From the NCBI RefSeq assembly GCF_000349945.1, contig NC_020516.1:4030001-4094000 (forward strand): DNA of 64,000 bases. Direction: 5' to 3'. Positions 44,401 to 50,753 of this stretch are shown piece by piece (the first letter of the stretch is position 1; each line of letters starts with the position of its first letter). Made by a program: the position numbers and the translations under genes. Origin of the DNA: Azoarcus sp. KH32C. GTDB taxonomy: Bacteria; Pseudomonadota; Gammaproteobacteria; Burkholderiales; Rhodocyclaceae. The notes under the pieces were generated by a model. That model was not told the origin of the DNA and ran no database searches. It saw nothing but the letters and a program-made list of their open reading frames with translations.

Positions 44401-45158
44401 CCCGCGCCCTCGGCCTTCAGCTGCAGGCGCGGCGCGACGAGGTCGCCGTCGGCCTGGACCTCGATCCGGTAGTCGCGTCCCTCGTAGGCGCCCTGCAAAG
44501 ATCCTGAAATCGCCAGCGCGTAGGGCGCCGCCGTGCCATCAATTTCGCCGGAGACCGTCGCGTGACCGAAGGGCAGTTGCACCTCGGCTTCATGGATACG
44601 ATGGTGCCGGCCGTCGCTTTCCGCGCTCGCCATGAATCCGGAAGCGCTGAACCGCACGGCCCCCTCGCCTTGCGCAGCGGACTCCGCCTGGCCGTCCGGA
44701 ATCCATTCGCGCAGCAGCAACTCGCCGACAGTCAGCCGCTGGATCGAGACCGGCAGCGGCAGGGATAGGAGCTGGGGAACCGTCGGTGGCTTGGGCGCCT
44801 CATCGGGAGGGGTGGAGAATTCGACGCGCTCGGCGGTGAGCGCGTTGATGACGAGATGGCGCTCCCCGATGAGGTCCGGGCGCCAATAGAGGGTGATGCC
44901 CTGCACATCGAGGTGGAGATCGGGCCGCCGGATATGCAGCGCGCCGATCTGCAACGGCCCGACGAGACGTCCGGTCGGCGACTCGATCCGCACTTCGCCG
45001 CCCGTCAGCACTGCGGCAAGACCGGCCGCAGCGCCCAACCCCGACTCGGTCGCCACCAGCCACCACAGCGCGAGCACGACGAACCCGGCCGCCGTCGCAA
45101 CGCCCGTCAGCGTCCGGACGACGAGCCAGAGGAGGCGGACAGCGCGCGGCGACGTCAT
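41490..45158 (-). CDS. tamB: TamB-type translocation and assembly module / AsmA-like lipid-bridge protein
   Basis: 1222 residues: an N-terminal membrane anchor (about 10-35), a long repetitive beta-helix-like periplasmic region, and a C-terminal DUF490/TamB domain with 'GTVRRPRVHLVSEPNVPDPEKLSWIVLG' region, ending in strands suited to contact an outer-membrane Omp85 partner ('ADIYFTISFE'). TamB spans the periplasm and is implicated in outer-membrane protein assembly and phospholipid transport. The usual neighbour tamA is not in the window. It starts 12 bp after trpC and could share the trp transcript. Confidence 0.88.
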   Translation of the reverse strand: MTSPRAVRLLWLVVRTLTGVATAAGFVVLALWWLVATESGLGAAAGLAAVLTGGEVRIESPTGRLVGPLQIGALHIRRPDLHLDVQGITLYWRPDLIGERHLVINALTAERVEFSTPPDEAPKPPTVPQLLSLPLPVSIQRLTVGELLLREWIPDGQAESAAQGEGAVRFSASGFMASAESDGRHHRIHEAEVQLPFGHATVSGEIDGTAAPYALAISGSLQGAYEGRDYRIEVQADGDLVAPRLQLKAEGAGLHGDAEVLAAPFAPVPLRRARVALGEVDPAAFNPQAPHAALNLLADLQPEPAPDGMGWGVTGPVRIDNKRPAKIDRQGLPFTQMSARLRWVPGRLNASDLSLTLPGKGRMSGDVEWRMPAAGASGFGSLTAALQLAAVELAQLDGRLPATAVAGRLQAKGDAAQQHVELDVKAGGARVGGTGTLTTVAGGKTRKVAAQLAVDIPSLADLQKGYAGSAKLDAVVAGTLDEPEGSLKLEARKLGAPDGYRLASLVADAKVGAGADGMIDVKAELNGLAQAGPERTTPETVTQWVDRASFVVSGRRSEHVAELTASGLAKDSVHLRLQGGLPGANWAAVSGWQGRLMALETAGRFPVRLEDAAALDFGRSRMTLSPAVVDAGERGRIRLAETEWTPARTVLRGSLSGLGFGLVPGADGLPKRAQGSLILGAEWNLRLEQTAEGSARIFRESGDLELADEVPVRLGLQQAEVRLSARENHIALGWEARGTEFGQLSGSATALAERGPDGGWRLAPDAPLLGSASLKMPSLTWIGRLMQEHIVTGGSVDASLALSGTPANPRAAGRIDGSALALALVDQGMMLSGGDLHAEFDHDHLYLRKLEFVSPNRVRPNDSRLPVERLTREPGRLSVVGQVALDSGAGDFRYEATRLPILQRADRWLILSGSGTAKSTWTSVEVVAKLRADAGFVGLAESPPPVLSDDVVILGRTPKPTGTAFGVGADVTVSLGDHFQLTALGLDTRLAGELHLRQRPGRGLSAVGSINAAGGTYRGYGQAMSIERGLINFQGPLDNPGLNVRALRKGLAVEAGIEINGTVRRPRVHLVSEPNVPDPEKLSWIVLGRAPNAGRGADLGMLVPAAQALLGGPGGGMTEQLQRSLGFDELSIGQGELGGVTRTATSRVVGEGTIVSGGENVGTQVLTLGKRLSSDLMLSFEQSLGGAESLVRLTYQLTRQLSLVARSGTDNSADIYFTISFE

Positions 45159-45170
45159 GCGCCGCTCCGC

Positions 45171-45959
45171 TCAGCCGAACAGCGCGCGCAGCTCCTCGCC
45201 GGGGTTCGGCGCACGCATGAAGGCTTCGCCGACGAGGAAGGCGTGGACCGCGTTCGAACGCATCAGCGCCACGTCCTCGGGCTTAAGGATCCCGGACTCC
45301 GTGACGACGATGCGTCCGGCGGGAATTCGCGCCAGGAGGTCCAGCGTCGTCTGCAGGCTGACCTCGAAAGTGCGCAGGTTGCGGTTATTGACGCCGACGA
45401 GCGGCGTCGAAAGCTTCAACGCGACGTCGAGCTCGTCGGCGTTATGCACCTCGACCAGCACCGCCATGCCCAGGCTCGTCGCGATCGCTTCCATCTCCTG
45501 CATCTGCGCGAGATCGAGCGCCGCGGCGATCAGCAGGATCGCGTCCGCGCCCATCGCGCGCGCCTCGAAGACCTGCCAGGGATCGACGAGGAAATCCTTG
45601 CGCAGCACCGGCAGCGCGCAGGCCGCGCGTGCCGCCTGCAGGTATTCCGGCGCACCCTGGAAGAACTGGCGGTCGGTCAGCACCGACAGGCAGGCCGCGC
45701 CGGCGCGCTCGTACTGCACGGCGATTTCGGCGGGCACGAAATCCGGCCGGATCACACCCTTCGACGGGCTCGCCTTCTTGATCTCGGCGATCACGGCGGC
45801 GTCGCCCGCGGCAATCTTCGCGCGGATCGCGCCGACGAAATCGCGCGCGGCATGCGCCGCCTCGGCCTCGGCGCGCACGCGCTCGAGTGAACGCAGCGCT
45901 TTGCCGGCGGCCACTTCCTCCGCCTTCACGGCGAGGATCTTGTTCAGGATGTCGCTCAT
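45171..45959 (-). CDS. trpC: Indole-3-glycerol phosphate synthase
   Basis: Closes the indole ring of tryptophan from CdRP. 262 residues, a single TIM barrel without the fused TrpF domain found in enterobacteria. Catalytic segments are 'AEIKKASPSKG', 'VLTDRQFFQG', 'LRKDFLVDPWQ', 'LVEVHNADEL', 'GVNNRNLRTF' and 'VTESGI'. The ATG at 45959 is 13 bp after trpD. It is the last trp gene here; trpF, trpB and trpA are elsewhere. Confidence 0.96.
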   Translation of the reverse strand: MSDILNKILAVKAEEVAAGKALRSLERVRAEAEAAHAARDFVGAIRAKIAAGDAAVIAEIKKASPSKGVIRPDFVPAEIAVQYERAGAACLSVLTDRQFFQGAPEYLQAARAACALPVLRKDFLVDPWQVFEARAMGADAILLIAAALDLAQMQEMEAIATSLGMAVLVEVHNADELDVALKLSTPLVGVNNRNLRTFEVSLQTTLDLLARIPAGRIVVTESGILKPEDVALMRSNAVHAFLVGEAFMRAPNPGEELRALFG

Positions 45960-45972
45960 GCTGGTGTTAGCC

Positions 45973-47004
45973 TCACGCGAATTGCCGGTTGAAGGCGAGG
46001 AATTCCTCGAGCTTCGCACGCGCCGCACCGCTCGCAACGATCTCGCGCGCCTTCACGATGCCATCGGCGATCGAGTCGACGAGGTTGGCCGTGTACAGCG
46101 CGACACCCGCGTTCAGGATCACGATTTCGCGCGCCGGGCCCGGCTTGTTGTCGAGCACGCCGAGCAGCGTCGCCTTCGACTCCTCGGGCGACGCGACCGC
46201 CAGATTGCGCGTGCCCGCCATCGTCAGACCGAAGTCCTCGGGATGGATCTGGTATTCGCGGATCTCGCCGTCCTTCAACTCGCCGACCATCGTCGCCGCG
46301 CCGAGGCTCACTTCGTCCATGCCGTCCAGGCCATAGACGACGAGCACGTGCTTCGCGCCGAGACGCTGCATTACGCGTGCCTGGATGCCGACGAGGTCCG
46401 GGTGGAACACGCCCATCAGCGTATTCGGCGCGCCGGCCGGATTGGTCAGCGGTCCGAGGATGTTGAAGATCGTGCGTACGCCCATCTCGCGGCGCACCGG
46501 CGCGACGTTCTTCATCGCGCTGTGGTGGGCCGGTGCGAACATGAAGCCGATCCCGGTCGCTTCGATGCACTCCGCGACCTGCTCCGGCGCGATCCCGAGC
46601 TTCACGCCGAGCGACTCCAGCACGTCGGCTGCGCCGCTCTTCGACGACACGCTGCGCCCACCGTGCTTCGCGACGCGTGCGCCGGCGGCAGCGGCGACGA
46701 AGATCGTCGTCGTCGAGATGTTGAAGGTGTTCGCGCCGTCGCCGCCGGTGCCCACGATGTCGAGGAAGTTCTGGTCCGGGCCCGCGACCTGCACCTTCGT
46801 CGACAACTCGCGCATCACGGTCGCCGCGGCGGTGATCTCGCCGATGGTTTCCTTCTTTACACGCAGGCCGGTCAGGATTGCCGCGGTCATCACCGGCGAC
46901 ACTTCGCCGGCCATGATCTGGCGCATCAGCGAGAGCATCTCGTCGTAGAAGATCTCGCGATGGTCGATCGTGCGCTGCAAGGCTTCCTGGGCAGTGATGG
47001 TCAT
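45973..47004 (-). CDS. trpD: Anthranilate phosphoribosyltransferase
   Basis: Joins anthranilate and PRPP. 343 residues, class III nucleoside-transferase fold. Motifs: 'DIVGTGGDGANTFNIST' (PRPP loop), 'KHGGRSVSSKSGAADVLE', 'HHSAMKNVAPVRREMGVRTIFN' region and 'GLDGMDEVSL' (metal). It is 9 bp downstream of trpG and separate from the glutaminase, unlike the fused enterobacterial form. Confidence 0.97.
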   Translation of the reverse strand: MTITAQEALQRTIDHREIFYDEMLSLMRQIMAGEVSPVMTAAILTGLRVKKETIGEITAAATVMRELSTKVQVAGPDQNFLDIVGTGGDGANTFNISTTTIFVAAAAGARVAKHGGRSVSSKSGAADVLESLGVKLGIAPEQVAECIEATGIGFMFAPAHHSAMKNVAPVRREMGVRTIFNILGPLTNPAGAPNTLMGVFHPDLVGIQARVMQRLGAKHVLVVYGLDGMDEVSLGAATMVGELKDGEIREYQIHPEDFGLTMAGTRNLAVASPEESKATLLGVLDNKPGPAREIVILNAGVALYTANLVDSIADGIVKAREIVASGAARAKLEEFLAFNRQFA

Positions 47005-47013
47005 GGCGGTCTC

Positions 47014-47589
47014 TTACTTCAACGAATTCTGTTCGAGGAAATTACGCAGCATCGCATGCCCGTGCTCGGTCAGGATCGACTCGGGGTGAAATTGCACCCC
47101 TTCGACCGCGAGCGTCTTGTGGCGCACGCCCATGATCTCGCCGTCGTCGGTCCAGGCCGTCACTTCGAGACAATCCGGCATCGTCTCGCGCTCGATCGCG
47201 AGCGAATGGTAGCGGGTGCAGGTCACGGGGTTCGGCAGGCCGCGGAACACGCCGACGTTGTTGTGATGCACGGGCGAAGTCTTGCCATGCATCAGTTTCT
47301 TCGCGTGCACGATCTTGCCGCCGAACGCGGCGCCGATGCTCTGGTGCCCGAGGCAGACGCCGAGGATGGGAATCTTGCCGGCGAACTCACGGATCGCCGG
47401 CACCGACACGCCCGCTTCGGCCGGCGTGCAGGGTCCGGGCGAGATCACGAGGTGTTCGGGCTTCATCAGCGCGATCTGTTCGAGGGTGATTTCGTCATTG
47501 CGATACACCTTCACCTGGGCACCGAGCTCGCCGAAGTACTGCACGAGGTTGTAGGTGAAGCTGTCGTAGTTATCGATCATCAGCAACAT
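47014..47589 (-). CDS. trpG: Anthranilate synthase glutaminase component
   Basis: Class I glutamine amidotransferase that gives ammonia to TrpE. 191 residues with nucleophile C79 in 'LGVCLGHQSIGAAFG', 'ISPGPCTPAEAG' and the catalytic His-Glu in 'VQFHPESILTEHG'. In this lineage the same subunit often also serves PabA function in folate synthesis. It begins 27 bp after trpE. Confidence 0.96.
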   Translation of the reverse strand: MLLMIDNYDSFTYNLVQYFGELGAQVKVYRNDEITLEQIALMKPEHLVISPGPCTPAEAGVSVPAIREFAGKIPILGVCLGHQSIGAAFGGKIVHAKKLMHGKTSPVHHNNVGVFRGLPNPVTCTRYHSLAIERETMPDCLEVTAWTDDGEIMGVRHKTLAVEGVQFHPESILTEHGHAMLRNFLEQNSLK

Positions 47590-47616
47590 GGACTGGTTCC
47601 TTCTGGCACCGGTTGT

Positions 47617-49104
47617 TCAGTCGACCCGCGTATCGAGGCCGGATTCCGCCATCTCGGCCGCCCGCAGCATCGCGCGCGCCTTGTTCTGCGTTTCCGTCCA
47701 TTCGGCGTCCGGGTTCGAGTCGGCGACGATGCCGGCGCCGGCCTGCACGTGGATCTGGCCGTCCTTGATGACCGCGGTGCGGATCGCGATCGCGAGGTCC
47801 ATGTCGCCATGGAAGCCGATGTAGCCCGCCGCGCCCGCGTAGATGCCGCGCTTGACGGGTTCCAGCTCGTCGATGATCTCCATCGCGCGCAGCTTGGGCG
47901 CGCCCGAGACGGTCCCCGCCGGGAAGGTCGCGCGCAGCACCGCGAGGGCGTTGAGTCCGTCCTTCAGCCGCGCCTCGACGTTCGACACGATGTGCATCAC
48001 GTGCGAATAGCGCTCGATCGTGAATTGCTCGTTGACCTTGACGCTGCCGACCTCCGCGACGCGGCCCGCGTCGTTGCGGCCGAGGTCGAGGAGCTGCAGG
48101 TGTTCGGCGCGCTCCTTCTCGTCGGCGAGGAGATCCGCTTCGAGTGCCTGGTCTTCGGCGACGGTCGCCCCACGCGGCCGCGTGCCGGCGATCGGGCGCA
48201 CGGTGACGCGCTTGCCCTCGCCGTCCTCGTCGAGGCGCACGAGGATCTCGGGCGAGGCGCCGACGACGTGGAAGTCCTCGAAGTTGAAGTAGAACATGTA
48301 GGGCGACGGGTTCAGCGAGCGGATCGCGCGGTACAGCGCCATCGGGCTCGCCGCGTAGGGCTTGCTCATGCGCTGCGACAGCACGACCTGCATGATGTCG
48401 CCGTCGACGATGTATTGCTTGGCGCGGTTCACCGCTGCCTTGAACGCTTCCTCGCCAAAGCTCGACACCGCCGGCTGCGGCTCGGCGCGCACATCCTCCG
48501 GAATCTGCGCCGGCGCCCGTAGCCGCGCGAGCAGTTCGCGCAGGCGCTTCTTCGCGCGCTTGTAGGCGCCCGGCACCTCGGGCTCGGCATAGACGATCAG
48601 CGTCAGCTTGCCGGAGAGGTTGTCGACGATCGCGATCTCTTCGGAGAGCAGCAGCAGTACGTCGGGCGTGCCGAGCGTGTCCTCCTTTTCGTTCTTCGCG
48701 AGGCGCGGCTCGATGTAGCGTACCGTGTCGTAGCCGAAGCAGCCGACCAGTCCGCCCGCGAAACGCGGCAACCCGTCGCGCGGCGGCACCTTGATGCGCC
48801 CCATGAACTCGGCGACGAAGTTCAGCGGATCGCCATAGTCGCGACGCTCGACGAGGCGGTTGCCGGTCAAGAGCAGCGCGGAGCGGCCATAGACTTCGAT
48901 GCGGGTCGATGCGGCGAGCCCGATCATCGAGTAGCGGCCGAAACGCTCGCCGCCCTGCACGGATTCGAGCAGGTAGGTGTAGGGCTCGTTGGCGAGCTTC
49001 AGGTAGATCGACAGCGGCGTGTCGAGGTCGGCGAAGGTTTCGAGCGTAACCGGGATACGGTTGTAGCCCTGCGCGGCCAGCGCGTTGAATTCGTGCTCAA
49101 GCAT
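47617..49104 (-). CDS. trpE: Anthranilate synthase component I
   Basis: Makes anthranilate from chorismate and ammonia; first committed step of tryptophan synthesis. 495 residues. The N-terminal feedback site 'YLLESVQGG' (the LLES element that binds tryptophan) is intact, so allosteric inhibition is expected. Catalytic segments: 'GDIMQVVLSQRM', 'RPIAGTRPRG', 'VMHIVSNVEARL', 'FPAGTVSGAPKLRAMEII' and 'GYIGFHGDMDLAIAIRT'. A 228-bp leader with a Trp-rich short frame precedes it. Confidence 0.97.
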   Translation of the reverse strand: MLEHEFNALAAQGYNRIPVTLETFADLDTPLSIYLKLANEPYTYLLESVQGGERFGRYSMIGLAASTRIEVYGRSALLLTGNRLVERRDYGDPLNFVAEFMGRIKVPPRDGLPRFAGGLVGCFGYDTVRYIEPRLAKNEKEDTLGTPDVLLLLSEEIAIVDNLSGKLTLIVYAEPEVPGAYKRAKKRLRELLARLRAPAQIPEDVRAEPQPAVSSFGEEAFKAAVNRAKQYIVDGDIMQVVLSQRMSKPYAASPMALYRAIRSLNPSPYMFYFNFEDFHVVGASPEILVRLDEDGEGKRVTVRPIAGTRPRGATVAEDQALEADLLADEKERAEHLQLLDLGRNDAGRVAEVGSVKVNEQFTIERYSHVMHIVSNVEARLKDGLNALAVLRATFPAGTVSGAPKLRAMEIIDELEPVKRGIYAGAAGYIGFHGDMDLAIAIRTAVIKDGQIHVQAGAGIVADSNPDAEWTETQNKARAMLRAAEMAESGLDTRVD

Positions 49105-49143
49105 GGAGACTCCACGACAAACGGTTCGATTCGGGCAAGGGGT

Positions 49144-49166
49144 GCGGGCGCATCATCGGCGCCCGC
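49144..49166 (-). promoter_or_regulatory. Attenuator-like hairpin in the trpE leader
   Basis: A perfect 8-bp GC stem (49144-49151 / 49159-49166, GCGGGCGC paired with GCGCCCGC) with a 7-nt loop lies 40-62 bp upstream of trpE, just after the Trp-rich leader frame. A smaller hairpin (CCGC-TTTC-GCGG on the minus strand, about 49174-49163) uses part of the same left arm and would exclude it. Only ACCCCTT follows, not a clean T-run, so termination would be weak. Confidence 0.45.
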
Positions 49167-49181
49167 GAAAGCGGAGGCGTT

Positions 49182-49283
49182 TTATCGGCCCGCAGGCCAC
49201 CACACGCGCCAGCTGCGCCAACGCGACGGCGTGGCGGCAAACTGGATGCTTTCCTTGTCCGAAGCCCGGCTCTTGTGGATCAC
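49182..49283 (-). CDS. trpL: Candidate tryptophan leader peptide
   Basis: A frame of 33 codons beginning with GTG at 49283 ends in 'SRWRSWRVWWPAGR' at a TAA (49182-49184). Four Trp codons fall within eight positions, two of them in tandem. This clustering sits exactly between gph and trpE, followed by a GC hairpin, which is the classic layout of ribosome-mediated attenuation. The ribosome site (GAGA) is weak and the peptide is longer than the enterobacterial one, so a shorter translated version is possible. Supported by composition and position, not by homology. Confidence 0.45.
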   Translation of the reverse strand: MIHKSRASDKESIQFAATPSRWRSWRVWWPAGR

Positions 49284-49332
49284 GATGTCTCGATCGGCTG
49301 GCGATGTCTGGATGATGGGTACCGGAATCGCG

Positions 49333-50010
49333 TCACACCGCCTGGATGCGGGCGAGCGCGCCGGTTGCGTCCGATAGTAGCCCATCGCATTCGATGGTGT
49401 CCACCGGCATGCCTTCGCTATATCCATAGGTCACGAGCAACACCGGCATTCCCGCAGCCCGCGCGGCGAGTGCGTCGTTGGCCGAGTCGCCGATCATCAA
49501 CGCCTGCCCCGCCTCGACCCCCAGGAGCTCGCAGGTGTGGTGCATCACGGCCGGGTCGGGCTTCTTGACTGCCAGCGTGTCGCCGCTGACCACGGCGCCG
49601 AAATACGGCATCAGGCCCATGCGTTCCAGCAGCGGCAGCGTGAAGGCTGCGGCCTTGTTCGTGACGCAGGCGAGCTGCAGCGACATCTCGCGCATCGCCT
49701 CCAGCGTCTCGATGATGCCCGGATAGATCCGCGTGCTGCGGCCGTTGACGAGGGCGTAGTGGCGACGGAAGACGGTCACCGCGTGCGCGATCTCGTCCTC
49801 GCTCGCCTCGGCATCCTCGGTCATGCAGCGGCGCACGAGGTTCGGGATGCCCTTGCCGACGAAGGAATGGATCTCGGCGAGCGGCCGCGCGGGACGGCCG
49901 AGTTCCTCGAGCATCAGGTTCGCGCCGTCGGCAAGATCCTCGATGGTGTCGAGCAGCGTGCCGTCGAGATCGAACAACACGGCCCGGACCGGAAAGCGCG
50001 GGCCGCTCAC
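49333..50010 (-). CDS. gph: Phosphoglycolate phosphatase (HAD family)
   Basis: Removes phosphate from 2-phosphoglycolate formed by DNA repair or RuBisCO oxygenation. 225 residues, HAD fold with 'LFDLDGTLLDT' (motif I), 'VTNKAAAF' (II), 'KKPDP' (III) and 'MIGDSANDALAA' (IV). Starts with GTG overlapping the rpe stop by 4 bp (GTGA). The rpe-gph-trpE order is common in proteobacteria. Confidence 0.93.
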   Translation of the reverse strand: MSGPRFPVRAVLFDLDGTLLDTIEDLADGANLMLEELGRPARPLAEIHSFVGKGIPNLVRRCMTEDAEASEDEIAHAVTVFRRHYALVNGRSTRIYPGIIETLEAMREMSLQLACVTNKAAAFTLPLLERMGLMPYFGAVVSGDTLAVKKPDPAVMHHTCELLGVEAGQALMIGDSANDALAARAAGMPVLLVTYGYSEGMPVDTIECDGLLSDATGALARIQAV

Positions 50011-50702
50011 TTCGCCACCTTCGCGAGCTCGGCGCGCAGCGCGGCGATCACGCTGTCGTAACGGTTCGGGTCGCTGTCTCGCCCGGCGCCGAACACGGCC
50101 GAACCGGCGACGAAGGTGTCGGCGCCCGCGGCCGCGATCTCGGCGATGTTGTCGACCTTAACCCCGCCGTCGACCTGCAGCAGGATGCGGCGGCCGGTCT
50201 CGGCCTCGTAGGCGTCTAGGCGCTTGCGCGCGGCGCGCAGCTTGCCCAGCGTGCCGGGGATGAATTTCTGGCCGCCGAAACCCGGATTGACGCTCATCAG
50301 CAGCACCATGTCGACGCGGTCGAGCGCATGGTCGAGGTAATGCAGCGGCGTGGCGGGGTTGAACACCAGGCCCGCCTGGCAGCCCGAGTCGCGGATCAGC
50401 GAGAGCGTGCGATCGATGTGCTCGGAGGCTTCCGGGTGGAAGGTGATCATGTTCGCGCCGGCCTGTGCGAAGTCCGGAATGATGCGATCGACGGGTTTGA
50501 TCATCAGGTGCACGTCGATCGTCGCCTTGGTGTGCGGACGGATCGCCTCGCAGACCAGCGGCCCGATCGTCAGGTTCGGCACGTAGTGATTGTCCATCAC
50601 GTCGAAGTGGATCCAGTCCGCGCCGGAGGCGATGACATTGCGGACTTCCTCGCCGAGACGGGCGAAATCGGCGGACAACAGGCTGGGGGCGATACGGTAC
50701 AT
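50007..50702 (-). CDS. rpe: Ribulose-phosphate 3-epimerase
   Basis: Interconverts ribulose 5-phosphate and xylulose 5-phosphate in the pentose phosphate pathway. 231 residues, TIM barrel. Motifs: 'IAPSLLSADFARLGEE', 'HFDVMDNHYVPN', 'DVHLMI', 'MSVNPGFGGQKFI' and 'LQVDGGVKVDN', with the metal-binding His and Asp residues. The ATG at 50702 has GAGGAG upstream; a longer frame adds non-conserved residues. Confidence 0.97.
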   Translation of the reverse strand: MYRIAPSLLSADFARLGEEVRNVIASGADWIHFDVMDNHYVPNLTIGPLVCEAIRPHTKATIDVHLMIKPVDRIIPDFAQAGANMITFHPEASEHIDRTLSLIRDSGCQAGLVFNPATPLHYLDHALDRVDMVLLMSVNPGFGGQKFIPGTLGKLRAARKRLDAYEAETGRRILLQVDGGVKVDNIAEIAAAGADTFVAGSAVFGAGRDSDPNRYDSVIAALRAELAKVAK

Positions 50703-50753
50703 GGGGGACACTCCTCTTTTCTTGTGCGGGGACTCCAAGGCCCCCCGGATATC

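Noticed and set aside
44893..48522. A long plus-strand open frame opposite tamB, trpC, trpD, trpG and trpE
   Set aside because: It crosses five recognised genes and has no signal, domain or ribosome site; composition is that of antisense of GC-rich genes.
49112..49135. GGTTCGATTCGGG, resembling a tRNA T-loop
   Set aside because: The flanking bases do not pair as a T-stem, and no acceptor or anticodon stem can be drawn around it.
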